DNA from: Bacteroidota bacterium
GTDB lineage: Bacteria; Bacteroidota; Ignavibacteria; UBA10030
Assembly: GCA_021813905.1 (NCBI GenBank)
Contig: JAKAJH010000012.1
Span: 1-61,520, forward strand
Length of the DNA: 61,520 bases
Direction of reading: 5' to 3'
The translations under genes were made by a program, and so were the position numbers. Positions within the stretch are counted from its first letter, which is position 1; every line of letters starts with the position of its first letter. Of the stretch, positions 53,955 through 61,451 are shown in pieces. A model generated the notes under the pieces. It did not search any database. It worked only from the letters and a program-made list of their open reading frames with translations, and had not been told where the DNA came from.

Positions 53955-54539
53955 TCAACGAATGGCGTCATGAGATGAACGGAGAAGAAAGACCGACACT
54001 GACGGCCAGTCGATCGCTTCCTTCTCATCGATGCGGCCGATGCCGGACGCGTCGGTCCGGACGCGGACGATGCGACCGTCCGTATCCATGATCCCGATGT
54101 TCGCACCCCGAACGGGACCGGCGGCGCCGGCGAGGACATGCAGCGAGAACGTATGAAGACGGGCGTCGTGGAGAACGCGCACGACGATGCGGTGTTCTTC
54201 GGATGCATAGACTGCCACGGTCGCGACGCGCGAGGCGGGGCGCGCATCGTGGGCGGCCAGCAGCGCCGGCGGGGCCTCGGGCAGGAGATCGGCGCCGGGC
54301 ACCAGACGGCCGTGCGAAAGACGGATGACGGAAGGATCCGCGATCAGTCTCGCCCGCAGCCGTTCGGCGTTCGTCCGCGGACGGGCATCCTCCCGCGCGA
54401 GCGCGGCATTGAACTGCGTGAAGAATGCGATGCGGGCGCGGCAGACCGGACATTCCGCCGCGTGCTCGTCCGGCTCAACCGCGTGCCGGGCGATGCGCTG
54501 CAAAAGGTATTCGGGAAGATGCCGTCCGGGTGTCGTCAT
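53955..54539 (-). CDS. Zinc-finger (HxxxCxxC) protein, anti-sigma-like, soluble
   Basis: A 194-residue protein. The N-terminus resembles the zf-HC2 anti-sigma domain: PEYLLQRIARHAVEPDEHAA followed by ECPVC, with His26, Cys30 and Cys33 as probable zinc ligands, then a helix (FFTQFNAALARED). No membrane segment is visible. The C-terminal half (about 95-194) is beta-rich (VATVAVYASEEHRIVVRVLH, FSLHVLAGAAGPVRGANIGI) and could sense a ligand. It starts 4 bases after the sigma-like gene and ends one base before the Lon-like gene. An anti-sigma role is inferred from the motif and the neighbour, not shown. Confidence 0.7.
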   Translation of the reverse strand: MTTPGRHLPEYLLQRIARHAVEPDEHAAECPVCRARIAFFTQFNAALAREDARPRTNAERLRARLIADPSVIRLSHGRLVPGADLLPEAPPALLAAHDARPASRVATVAVYASEEHRIVVRVLHDARLHTFSLHVLAGAAGPVRGANIGIMDTDGRIVRVRTDASGIGRIDEKEAIDWPSVSVFLLRSSHDAIR

Positions 54540-54543
54540 ACTC

Positions 54544-55602
54544 TTACATCGTTCCCGATGAGCGACGCTCCAGACGTTTCCATTCGTTTCCGAGGATCTC
54601 GCGCACCTCCCGCCGGACCAGCTTGATCAGATACTCGAGAATGACCCGGTGTTTCGCGTGGTACTGCGCGCGGCTGATGGAGGGATCGTGGCGCGTGAGG
54701 ATCTCGAAGAACGAAACGTCCTCGTCCATCCCGCCGGTGACTTCTTCGATCACAATATCCCGAAGCGTGCGGCGATAGAGGACCAGCTGTGCGTCCGTCA
54801 GCTTTCCGTCACGCACGTACCGGGCAGCCCGGGTCATGACACGGTCAAGCGCCGGTGCCAGCAGGCGGTCGAGATCCTCGGCGGTCAATGCTTCTCCGCC
54901 CGACTCGCCGCCGTCGACGGGAGTCGCCGCGGCATAGATGCTCCGGATGATCAGCGCGACGCCGACGAGGGGAAAGACGCGGCTGTAGTCGTCCTGCTCC
55001 CGCAGGGCGTCCGCCACCGCGCCGAGCATCCCGCGCAGGCTGGACGCGCGGTTGCTGCGCGCGCTGACTTCGGGAGCGAGCAGTTCGGGCGGCATGACGG
55101 GCCGCGTGATCAGGAGCGCGTGCGCGTCCGCGGGCGCGACCATCCAGTCGCCCCGGATGTCGATCATGCGTGCCGTCTCGTGGCTGCGGAGCGTCTGCTT
55201 GATGTTGCGGATGATCCGGGCGAGGGCGGGGTCGGTGTCGCGATAGGAGCGGTAGATCTGCCGGAGCACGACGTTCAGGACCTGACGGCGGAGCTCCTGC
55301 TCCACGAACTCCGGCGCCCGATGCTCGAGCGGCTGGAGCGGCTCGAACGCCCGCTCGAGGACGATGTAGCGGTTCTCCTCGTCCCGGCGGAACAACTCGG
55401 CGATGGCGTCGTAGGCAAAGTCTTCAACGGTGAGCCCCAGCCGGCCGGGATCGAAGCTGCGGGAGGCGGTGCGGACGCGCAGGTACGCCACCGCCATGCG
55501 GTGACAGCGCGCCACCACCTCGGTCACCAGCGCATTGCCCGCCGGCGACCGGAGCATTCCGGCGATCGCGAATGGCAATTCCCCTGCCGCACGCATCGGC
55601 AT
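54544..55602 (-). CDS. Large helical protein, possibly sigma-factor-like
   Basis: A 352-residue, strongly helical soluble protein that I do not recognise with confidence. Residues about 25-85 (VVARCHRMAVAYLRVRTASR ... LGLTVEDFAYDAIAELFRRD) recall sigma-70 region 2, where a similar (D/E)DxxxxAxxxLxR helix occurs. The C-terminal SISRAQYHAKHRVILEYLIK resembles the last helices of region 4. It is twice the length of an ECF factor, with a 200-residue middle of unknown type. GGGGAGG lies 10 bases before the ATG. A zinc-finger anti-sigma-like gene follows after 4 bases, which supports the idea. It could also be an unrelated helical regulator. Confidence 0.55.
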   Translation of the reverse strand: MPMRAAGELPFAIAGMLRSPAGNALVTEVVARCHRMAVAYLRVRTASRSFDPGRLGLTVEDFAYDAIAELFRRDEENRYIVLERAFEPLQPLEHRAPEFVEQELRRQVLNVVLRQIYRSYRDTDPALARIIRNIKQTLRSHETARMIDIRGDWMVAPADAHALLITRPVMPPELLAPEVSARSNRASSLRGMLGAVADALREQDDYSRVFPLVGVALIIRSIYAAATPVDGGESGGEALTAEDLDRLLAPALDRVMTRAARYVRDGKLTDAQLVLYRRTLRDIVIEEVTGGMDEDVSFFEILTRHDPSISRAQYHAKHRVILEYLIKLVRREVREILGNEWKRLERRSSGTM

Positions 55603-55644
55603 GAGCGCCGCGCCTCCCCGCGGCGTACTTCCCCAGAACTGTTC

Positions 55645-57150
55645 TTACCAGGTGTACCGGATGGTGTAGCTGATCAGCCGCTCCTCGGACGGCTTCAGTC
55701 GCACCGGGAATCGGATGGTGGACTGGTCCACCTTCTCCCACGTTCCGTTCGTCTTCACGATGTCCCACTGATTCCAGCGCCACGGGTGCTCGTACACCTG
55801 CACCTCGACTTCCTCGGATTTGTGGTTGCGGACTTTGATCTCGATGGTCTCCTCCACCACGTGTCCGCTGGCGACGACGCGAAAATCCTTCTGCGCCCGC
55901 TCGCCCACGATGTCGAAGGCGTTGCCGAGATACAGCCGCACTTCCTCGTCCTTCGGCGTGTGGTCGATCAGGTCCTCGCCGATGAACTGCTCCTTGCCGT
56001 CGTCGTCTTTCTTATACACGCGCACTTTTCCCTTCGGCAGCGGGATGCCGAGGCCGGACTTTTCCTCGTTCCGGAAGGTGACGAAGACGCCGACCTTCGT
56101 GTTGGACTGCTGGCCGAAGCTTCCCTGGTTCCGGTACGACGCGTTGTTCATCCAGGAGCGCCACTGGTCGGCCATGCCGTCGTAGATGAAGACCTTCTTC
56201 GCCGCCACGCCGGAGGCGGACGTCAGCTCGAGCTGCTTCGTCTCGTTATCGGCGATGTCGGTGCGGCGCTGGAGCGAGTAGAGCTTGTATTCGAACAGCT
56301 CCTTCTGCGCGAACTGCTGCGCCTCGTCCGCCGCCTTGGCGCGCAGGGCGAGGACGTTGTACGCCTGCGGCCCCTGCTCCTGCACCAGGTTCACGTCTCC
56401 CGCCACCAGCTTGAGGCCCGCATCCTTGAACGACGTTCCCGACCGGTTCACGAGCGTCACCCAGCCGGTCAGGTCGAGCTTCGTGTCGGCGGCGTTGAGC
56501 AGGGCCACGTAGTTGCAGCTCCAGGTCATCTCGCGGGCCAGGTAGCTGATCTCGGTGCGGTGCGTTCCGGGGCGCGAGCAGCTGACGAGCCACGCGAGTT
56601 GGGGGCGCAGGATGAGTCCGTCCGGGAGGGCGGGAAGAACGAGCCGCCCCGCCGGGGCGATCTCGATGCGGCCGTTGATCTCGGCGATCATGGCGCCGGT
56701 ATTCATGTACGGGACGCCGCCGTAGGTGCCGGCGGACGGATTGAACTGCCATCCGGTGGCCAGCAGCGTGCCGTTGACGGTGTATTCTTTCTTCGTGCTC
56801 TCGTCGAGCCGGACGAACTGCACCTCGCGGCCGATGTACTTTTCGAGCAGCTTCGCCTGGTGGAGCAGGTCGTACTGGTAGTTCTGCTCGAGCACGTGGA
56901 CGGCGAGGGGATCGGTGAGGCTGGCGAAATGGAGCGACGTGCCGTCGATGGTGGCCGGGATGTCGGGGATGACGACGCGGTTCATTCCTTTTGCGAGATC
57001 GATGCTGCGCTCTTCGCGGACGAGGGCGAGGTTCATGTTATAGACGGTCAGGTCCACCGACTGCCGCTCGCTGGCCTTTTGCGGCTGTTGGGCGACAGCG
57101 GCGGAGACGGCGGCGAGCAGGAGCAGGGAGAGTCGGGCGATGGGGCGCAT
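55645..57150 (-). CDS. DUF4139-domain exported protein
   Basis: A 501-residue protein with signal peptide (residues 1-20, MRPIARLSLLLLAAVSAAVA). DUF4139 features: SVDLTVYNMNLALVREERSI, LLEKYIGREVQFVRLDES, EISYLAREMTWSCNYVALLN, TGWVTLVNRSGTSFKDAGLK, and the late NHKSEEVEVQVYEHPWRW, with ERLISYTIRYTW at the end. The family is widespread in Bacteroidota and Proteobacteria and has no fixed function. ATG 57150 is preceded by GGAAGGAA. It lies 33 bases after the amidohydrolase stop and 42 bases before the sigma-like gene, so all five genes may form one transcript. Confidence 0.88.
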   Translation of the reverse strand: MRPIARLSLLLLAAVSAAVAQQPQKASERQSVDLTVYNMNLALVREERSIDLAKGMNRVVIPDIPATIDGTSLHFASLTDPLAVHVLEQNYQYDLLHQAKLLEKYIGREVQFVRLDESTKKEYTVNGTLLATGWQFNPSAGTYGGVPYMNTGAMIAEINGRIEIAPAGRLVLPALPDGLILRPQLAWLVSCSRPGTHRTEISYLAREMTWSCNYVALLNAADTKLDLTGWVTLVNRSGTSFKDAGLKLVAGDVNLVQEQGPQAYNVLALRAKAADEAQQFAQKELFEYKLYSLQRRTDIADNETKQLELTSASGVAAKKVFIYDGMADQWRSWMNNASYRNQGSFGQQSNTKVGVFVTFRNEEKSGLGIPLPKGKVRVYKKDDDGKEQFIGEDLIDHTPKDEEVRLYLGNAFDIVGERAQKDFRVVASGHVVEETIEIKVRNHKSEEVEVQVYEHPWRWNQWDIVKTNGTWEKVDQSTIRFPVRLKPSEERLISYTIRYTW

Positions 57151-57183
57151 GGAGAATTCCTTCCGGGGCGATGTCAACGGGTG

Positions 57184-58863
57184 TCAGGGGGCGCGGTGAT
57201 ATCCGGGTCCGCGCAGCGGGCGTCCCGGCAGGTTGCCGGTGAAGGTGCCGTGGTCCCACACCGGCTGTCCGTTGACGATGACGAGGTCGATGCCGGCGGA
57301 GTACTGGTGCGGATCGGCGAACGTCGCGCGGTCCTGGACGGCGGCCGGATTGAACAGCACGAGGTCGGCGTAGAAGCCGGGCTTGACGAGTCCACGGTCG
57401 GTGAGGCCGACGCGCTGGGCCGGGAGCGAGGTCATCTTGCGGACGGCCTCCTCGAGGGTCAGGACGTTTTCCTGGCGGACGTAGCGGGCCAGCACGCGCG
57501 CGAATGTGCCGTAGGCGCGGGGATGCGGCTTGCCGGAGTGCAGGATGCCGTCGGTGGCGACGGCGTTATAGTCCGTATCGAAGCTGACCCACGGCTGGGC
57601 CATGGCGATGCGGATATCGGGCTCGGACATGGAGAAGTAGATAGCGCCGGTGCGGGCCGAGTCGGCGACGAGCAGGTCCATGAGGGCGTCGATGGGGTCC
57701 TTCTTCCACTCTTTGGCGATGGCGCTCAGGAGGGCGCCTTCGAACGGCTTCAGGTCGGGGTGGTGGACGTCGGAGATCATAATGCCGTCGGCGCCGGTGC
57801 CGCTGTAGAAGTTCTCCTGTTCGGTGCGGTCGTTGAGCAGGTCGGCGCGGATGCGGGCGCGGCTGGCGGGATCGCGGAGGCGTTGGAGCATCTTTGCGTC
57901 TCCCCCGTCGTGCGCCCAGGCGGGGATGCAGGCGGAGAGTCCCGCGGCGCTGGCGGTGTACGGATACATGTTGGCGGTGATATCGATGCCGTCGGTGCGA
58001 AAGCGGTTGATGAGGCCGACGATCTCGGACATTTTTCCGAAGTTCTGTTTGCCGGCCACTTTGAGGTGCCACACCTCGACGGGGAGGCCGGCTTCGCGGG
58101 CGATATCGGTGGCCTCATAGAGGGCCTGCATTTCGCGGTCGCGCTCGTTGCGGATGTGGGTGATATAGATGCCGCCCCAGGAGCCGGCTTCGCGGGCAAG
58201 GCCGATCAGCTCGGCGGTGGAGGCATAGATGGCCGGGGCGTACACGAGGGCGGAGCTGAGGCCGAGGGCGCCCTGCTGCATGGCGGTGCGGACGAGCTGT
58301 TTCATCTGGTCCAGCTCGGCGGGGGTAGCGGGGCGGTCGTCGAAGCCGACGACATATTCGCGCACCTGTGTGGCGCCGACGAACGTGCCGACGTTGACGG
58401 CGGAGCCTTTTTGTTTGAGGCGGTCGAAGTAGCCGTTCAGGTCGTTCCAGTCGACGGCGATGCCATAGCGGTCGGCCTCGGGTTTCAGTTCGGCGCGGGT
58501 GCGGTCATTCTGGGGGGCGATGGATTCGCCCTCGCCGGTGATCTCGGTCGTGACGCCCTGGGAGATTTTGGACATGGCACGCGGGTCGGCGAGGAGGACG
58601 AGCTCGGACTGTCCGAGCATATCGATGAATCCGGGGGAAAGGACGGCGCCGTTGGCCTCGATCGTGCGGCGGGCGAGAGCGCCTTTCAGGTGGCCGACGG
58701 CGGCGATGCGGTCATCGCGGATGCCGACGTCGCCGAAGAACCAGGGATTTCCGGTGCCATCCACGATGCGGGCGTTGACGATGAGGAAGTCGAACTGGGG
58801 TTGGCGCTGGCAGGAGGAGAGGAACACCGCGCCGACAATGAGCAACCACGCCGCGTATCTCAT
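57184..58863 (-). CDS. Lipoprotein amidohydrolase, D-aminoacylase-like
   Basis: A 559-residue amidohydrolase-superfamily protein. The start MRYAAWLLIVGAVFLSSCQR is a lipoprotein signal with lipobox LSSC, so it is membrane-anchored. FLIVNARIVDGTGNPWFFGD and DDRIAAVGHLKG open the N-acyl-D-amino-acid deacylase fold. Against classical D-aminoacylases, the HxH after GFID is replaced (GFIDMLGQSELVLL) and the metal-binding Cys region reads TTEITGEGESIAP, with Glu. Later histidines are kept (GIYITHIRNE, VEVWHLKVAGKQNFGK), as is the Asp in VSFDTDYNA. It belongs to a variant subfamily with an altered metal site. The substrate is probably an N-acylated D-amino acid or dipeptide, unproven. Confidence 0.85.
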   Translation of the reverse strand: MRYAAWLLIVGAVFLSSCQRQPQFDFLIVNARIVDGTGNPWFFGDVGIRDDRIAAVGHLKGALARRTIEANGAVLSPGFIDMLGQSELVLLADPRAMSKISQGVTTEITGEGESIAPQNDRTRAELKPEADRYGIAVDWNDLNGYFDRLKQKGSAVNVGTFVGATQVREYVVGFDDRPATPAELDQMKQLVRTAMQQGALGLSSALVYAPAIYASTAELIGLAREAGSWGGIYITHIRNERDREMQALYEATDIAREAGLPVEVWHLKVAGKQNFGKMSEIVGLINRFRTDGIDITANMYPYTASAAGLSACIPAWAHDGGDAKMLQRLRDPASRARIRADLLNDRTEQENFYSGTGADGIMISDVHHPDLKPFEGALLSAIAKEWKKDPIDALMDLLVADSARTGAIYFSMSEPDIRIAMAQPWVSFDTDYNAVATDGILHSGKPHPRAYGTFARVLARYVRQENVLTLEEAVRKMTSLPAQRVGLTDRGLVKPGFYADLVLFNPAAVQDRATFADPHQYSAGIDLVIVNGQPVWDHGTFTGNLPGRPLRGPGYHRAP

Positions 58864-58981
58864 GGGAGCTCCCGGGAGGGAAAATGAGCGTTTTTGTGGC
58901 AGAATAGACCACATTTGCTGGATGCATAGTACACCAATTGGGCGGGACATGCAAGCGATGGACATCGGGGTCAGTGACATG

Positions 58982-59012
58982 TTGACACTGGCAATTGGGT
59001 TCTGCATATTTG
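58982..59012 (+). promoter_or_regulatory. Possible promoter upstream of the 21-bp array
   Basis: TTG (58982-58984), 20-base spacer, CATATTTG (59005-59012), one mismatch from TAnnTTTG; also readable as TTGACA-N17-CATATT. If used, the transcript would carry the array in a leader of about 750 bases before the gene at 59771. Confidence 0.4.
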
Positions 59013-59333
59013 CAGGTGCGGTTCACGGGCTTCATCAGGTTAATCCGCATACACACGGTTATTGTTGACACTAGGGGAAGTACCTGAGTTAGGTTGTTTG
59101 CCGGGGAGTCTGGCTCTGTAGTGGGGATGGGGGTTTGATTCTCGAAGCGCACCAATTCGAGATACCGAATGCCGGTCGCAGGCCGGCCACACCAGTGAGA
59201 CTTCACCTTGAATTGTTTTTGTTGAGCTGACGTTCAGCTTGGACATCCCAAGGGACTTCCTATGCCCCAGTCTGCTCTGGCGTGGCGATTGTCGCTAGGC
59301 AGGACTACCATCATGCAGACACTCATCTATGAC

Positions 59334-59711
59334 GCAATGTCATGTGCTAGAGGAGCAGTGGACGTTTGCGCTGGCGCAATCGACTTTTTGGATAAAGCGA
59401 TGCGTTCTTGCGGGGAAGCAATGGCATTTTCATTTGCTGAAATGACAATTTCGTGTGCAGCAATGAACATTTTGGATGGAGCAATGGACTCTACAAGGCG
59501 GGCAACGGACGTTTCTGGTGAGGAAATGAAGATTCGCCGGCGCGAAACGCATTCTGCAGGTCGAGAAATGATCTTCCCATGTGGCGCAACAGGGATATGA
59601 CATGACGCAGTGTCTGAAGGTGAGACTGAAACCGTCACGCACGCTAACGCGATGATCTCCAAGGTGTAGGAAATGGACGGCCGGCTAGGGGCGACTTACT
59701 GTCGCTAGGAG
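59334..59711. repeat. Degenerate array of about 18 units with exact 21-bp period
   Basis: Starting at 59334 every 21st base begins a unit opening with G(C/A)(A/G)A(T/C)G, most often GCAATG or GAAATG, without one insertion or deletion through 59711. First bases: 59334, 59355, 59376, 59397, 59418, 59439, 59460, 59481, 59502, 59523, 59544, 59565, 59586, 59607, 59628, 59649, 59670, 59691. The first base is G in all 18. The remaining 15 bases vary widely, with a weak T-rich stretch near positions 10-13. On the minus strand the motif reads CATTGC or CATTTC. TGTCGCTAGG occurs just before (59290) and in the last unit (59700). Confidence 0.9.
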
Positions 59712-59770
59712 GGATTGGGGGAAGGGCCCACGGGAGCCGGCTAATACGAACCATCTCTCAGGAGGAAGTT

Positions 59771-60466
59771 ATGGCAAAGCACCTCGAAAACAAGCTCACG
59801 ATGTACAATGCGGTGCAGACTCTGTTGGATGCCAACGCACCCAAGGTGTCCGTAATCCCCGCATACGCGTCCACGGTTGCGCGTTTCAAGACCTGCGTTG
59901 CTGCTATACAGGGGAGGATGGTACAAATCAACCTGGCAACCAAAGGCAAAACAATGACGAAGTGGGCTGCTGAAGATGATCTTATCGCTTCAGTGCTCAG
60001 GATTAGTGCGGCAGTCTTCGCCAACGCGAGCGCTACCCGGAACATCGAGGTCAAGGCTCAGTCCGACGTTCGCGGGACTCATTTGCGGAGGCTGCGGGAT
60101 ATGGATCTGGTGGGGAAAGCCAGTGCGATACACTCAGTTGCCACAGAGTGGATTTCAGATCTGGAACCTTATGGCGTGAGCTTGGACGATCTGAATGGAC
60201 TCAAACTGAAGATCGAAACGTATGAGCGAACGGTTGGAGAACGGGATTCAGGCGTGAACGAACGTGTTGCGCTTCGGAAGACTATGCTCGAGCTCTTTGA
60301 TGAAGCGGACCGTCTTCTGGAAGAAGAAATAGACCGCATTATGGAGGTGGTAAAGAGCAAAGAGCTGCAATTCTTTGATGCGTACCGGTCCGCGAGGCTG
60401 ATTCATGAGATGGGGGCGCCTCGCGTCGCAGAGAAGCCAGCCACAGAGCCAGCAGTCGCAAAGTAG
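59771..60466 (+). CDS. Protein of unknown function beside the 21-bp array
   Basis: A 231-residue, mostly helical soluble protein with no signal peptide or membrane segment. I recognise no domain. The N-terminus (KHLENKLTMYNAVQTLLDAN, APKVSVIPAYASTVARFKTC) looks like a helical bundle; the middle has VLRISAAVFANASATRN; the C-terminus is a long acidic helix (LFDEADRLLEEEIDRIMEVV) and a Pro/Ala tail (EKPATEPAVAK). AGGAGGAAG lies just before the ATG, a stronger ribosome site than most here. Base use is less GC-rich than in the core genes. The array directly upstream suggests a functional link, but this is only position. Confidence 0.75.
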   Translation: MAKHLENKLTMYNAVQTLLDANAPKVSVIPAYASTVARFKTCVAAIQGRMVQINLATKGKTMTKWAAEDDLIASVLRISAAVFANASATRNIEVKAQSDVRGTHLRRLRDMDLVGKASAIHSVATEWISDLEPYGVSLDDLNGLKLKIETYERTVGERDSGVNERVALRKTMLELFDEADRLLEEEIDRIMEVVKSKELQFFDAYRSARLIHEMGAPRVAEKPATEPAVAK

Positions 60467-60489
60467 CGCAGCGCTCCCTCTGCGCCATC

Positions 60490-60550
60490 GCGCCCCGCTG
60501 CCACTTCATGCAAATTCTACCCCGCGGCATTGAGGATGGTGGCGGGGCGC
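60490..60550. repeat. Inverted repeat downstream of the unknown gene
   Basis: GCGCCCCGC-TG-CCAC (60490-60504) can pair with GTGGCGGGGCGC (60539-60550), a 12-base stem with a 2-base bulge around a 34-base loop. No T tract follows, so it is not a standard terminator. The rest of the gap to 60675 shows nothing. Confidence 0.45.
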
Positions 60551-60674
60551 AGTTCTGTCTTGTCAGACAGACGGGTTCAGTATACGGGCTGGTAGGACTA
60601 CTGTACGTGCAGACAAGCCGCGGAATTCAAAACAATGCTTTTGGGGCCGTCGGATCAACGTGGATCCAATTTGG

Positions 60675-61394
60675 CTACAACAGGAAGAGATTCTGTTGCG
60701 CATCATTACGCAGCCGCCACTTGTCACTGCCAACGCGCTCGCCCAAATCCTCGAGCACGCTGAGAACTGTTTGATCCTCTGGTGTGATGCCGTTCTTCAG
60801 GAGCGGCATGATTGCCATTACGATCTCATCGAATGTTGGATCGTGTCGCTCACGCTCCATGCGGCGCAGATAGCTTAGAAGGTAGAAACGCACGCGCAAT
60901 CTTATATCGATATGCGTTTTGAATTTCCCGCCGGTTCGAAGTGTGTATCTTTGGCTTTGGGCGTCATAATCAAAGTTTTGCATAAGAAGAGGGGTCAAAT
61001 CAGAGTACTCCCGTTTCAATAGGTCGAGGAATCCGAGTTCCAGTCCTTTGATGATTAACTCATCATTGATCTGTTCTAGCGTTGCGCCCCCGTCCTTTGC
61101 AATTATGCCTTCAATCGTTTGCACGACGATGCTGGCGACATCCACACCCAGATGAGCTCTCATTATGGTCTTTGGGTTTGGGACCTTACGGAAGTTGATG
61201 ATTAACTGACCCGATAGTACTGTGAATGGGTGCTGTCTCTTCTTGAAACTTGTCTGGCCATTCTTCTGAGGTACAGCACCTACGTACTCAAAACCGCAAC
61301 TTTCGGCCGTTTCGATAATAAGATGCCAAAACTCGGGATCCTTGTGCGCGAATACGAATGAGAGCCATCTGTCGAACTTCAGAACGCGATACAT
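60675..61394 (-). pseudogene. DNA methyltransferase, C-terminal fragment cut off by an insertion sequence
   Basis: About 239 residues from MYRVLKFDRWLSFVFAHKDP on. This segment, with EFWHLIIETAESCGFEYVGA, QKNGQTSFKKRQHPFTVLSG and QLIINFRKV, resembles the region after the catalytic motif in adenine/cytosine-N4 DNA methyltransferases. The catalytic (D/N)PPY and SAM-binding motifs are missing. The frame opens only at about 61437, just after the end of an IS3-type transposase, so the 5' part has been lost or separated. An in-frame TTG at 61415 gives a slightly longer start. Base composition is visibly AT-richer than the window. The methyltransferase call is from pattern memory; a complete family match was not possible. 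Confidence 0.6.
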
Positions 61395-61451
61395 GTAGTG
61401 CTCCCACAAAAACAAGACAGATTTATGACCGTGAAGGTTTAGAGTCGTCGG

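Larger units (their letters stand above)
58864..59770. other. 907-base gene-free stretch with a promoter and the 21-bp array
   Basis: No credible gene is seen. The stretch contains a promoter-like sequence at 58982-59012, two copies of GTTGACACT (58981 and 59064), small hairpins CTGCA-TATT-TGCAG (59002-59015) and AGCTGA-CGT-TCAGCT (59225-59239), the 21-bp-periodic array (59334-59711), and a strong ribosome site before the gene at 59771. The open frames across the array on both strands look like a by-product of its periodicity. Confidence 0.6.

Noticed and set aside
54649-58887. A 1412-codon open frame on the plus strand
   Set aside because: It runs antisense through the sigma-like, DUF4139 and amidohydrolase genes, all of which have recognisable domains or signals on the minus strand. 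High GC at third positions of those genes removes stops from this antisense frame; the product is low-complexity (Val/Gly/Asp/His-rich) and matches nothing.
59096-59152. Possible tRNA 3' half (GGGGGTTTGATTC ... GCGCACCA)
   Set aside because: The T-arm does not pair well, no anticodon arm fits, and no 5' acceptor strand is found upstream. At most a remnant.
59262-59600. 112-codon plus-strand frame (and a 111-codon minus-strand frame) over the 21-bp array
   Set aside because: A period of 21 keeps any frame in phase, so both strands stay open by construction. The register continues past the stop codons, there is no ribosome site, and the variable bases show no codon-position bias I can see. A heptad-repeat protein remains a minor possibility.
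59334-59711. CRISPR array
   Set aside because: The conserved part is only 6 degenerate bases and the period 21; no repeat of 24 or more bases, no cas genes.
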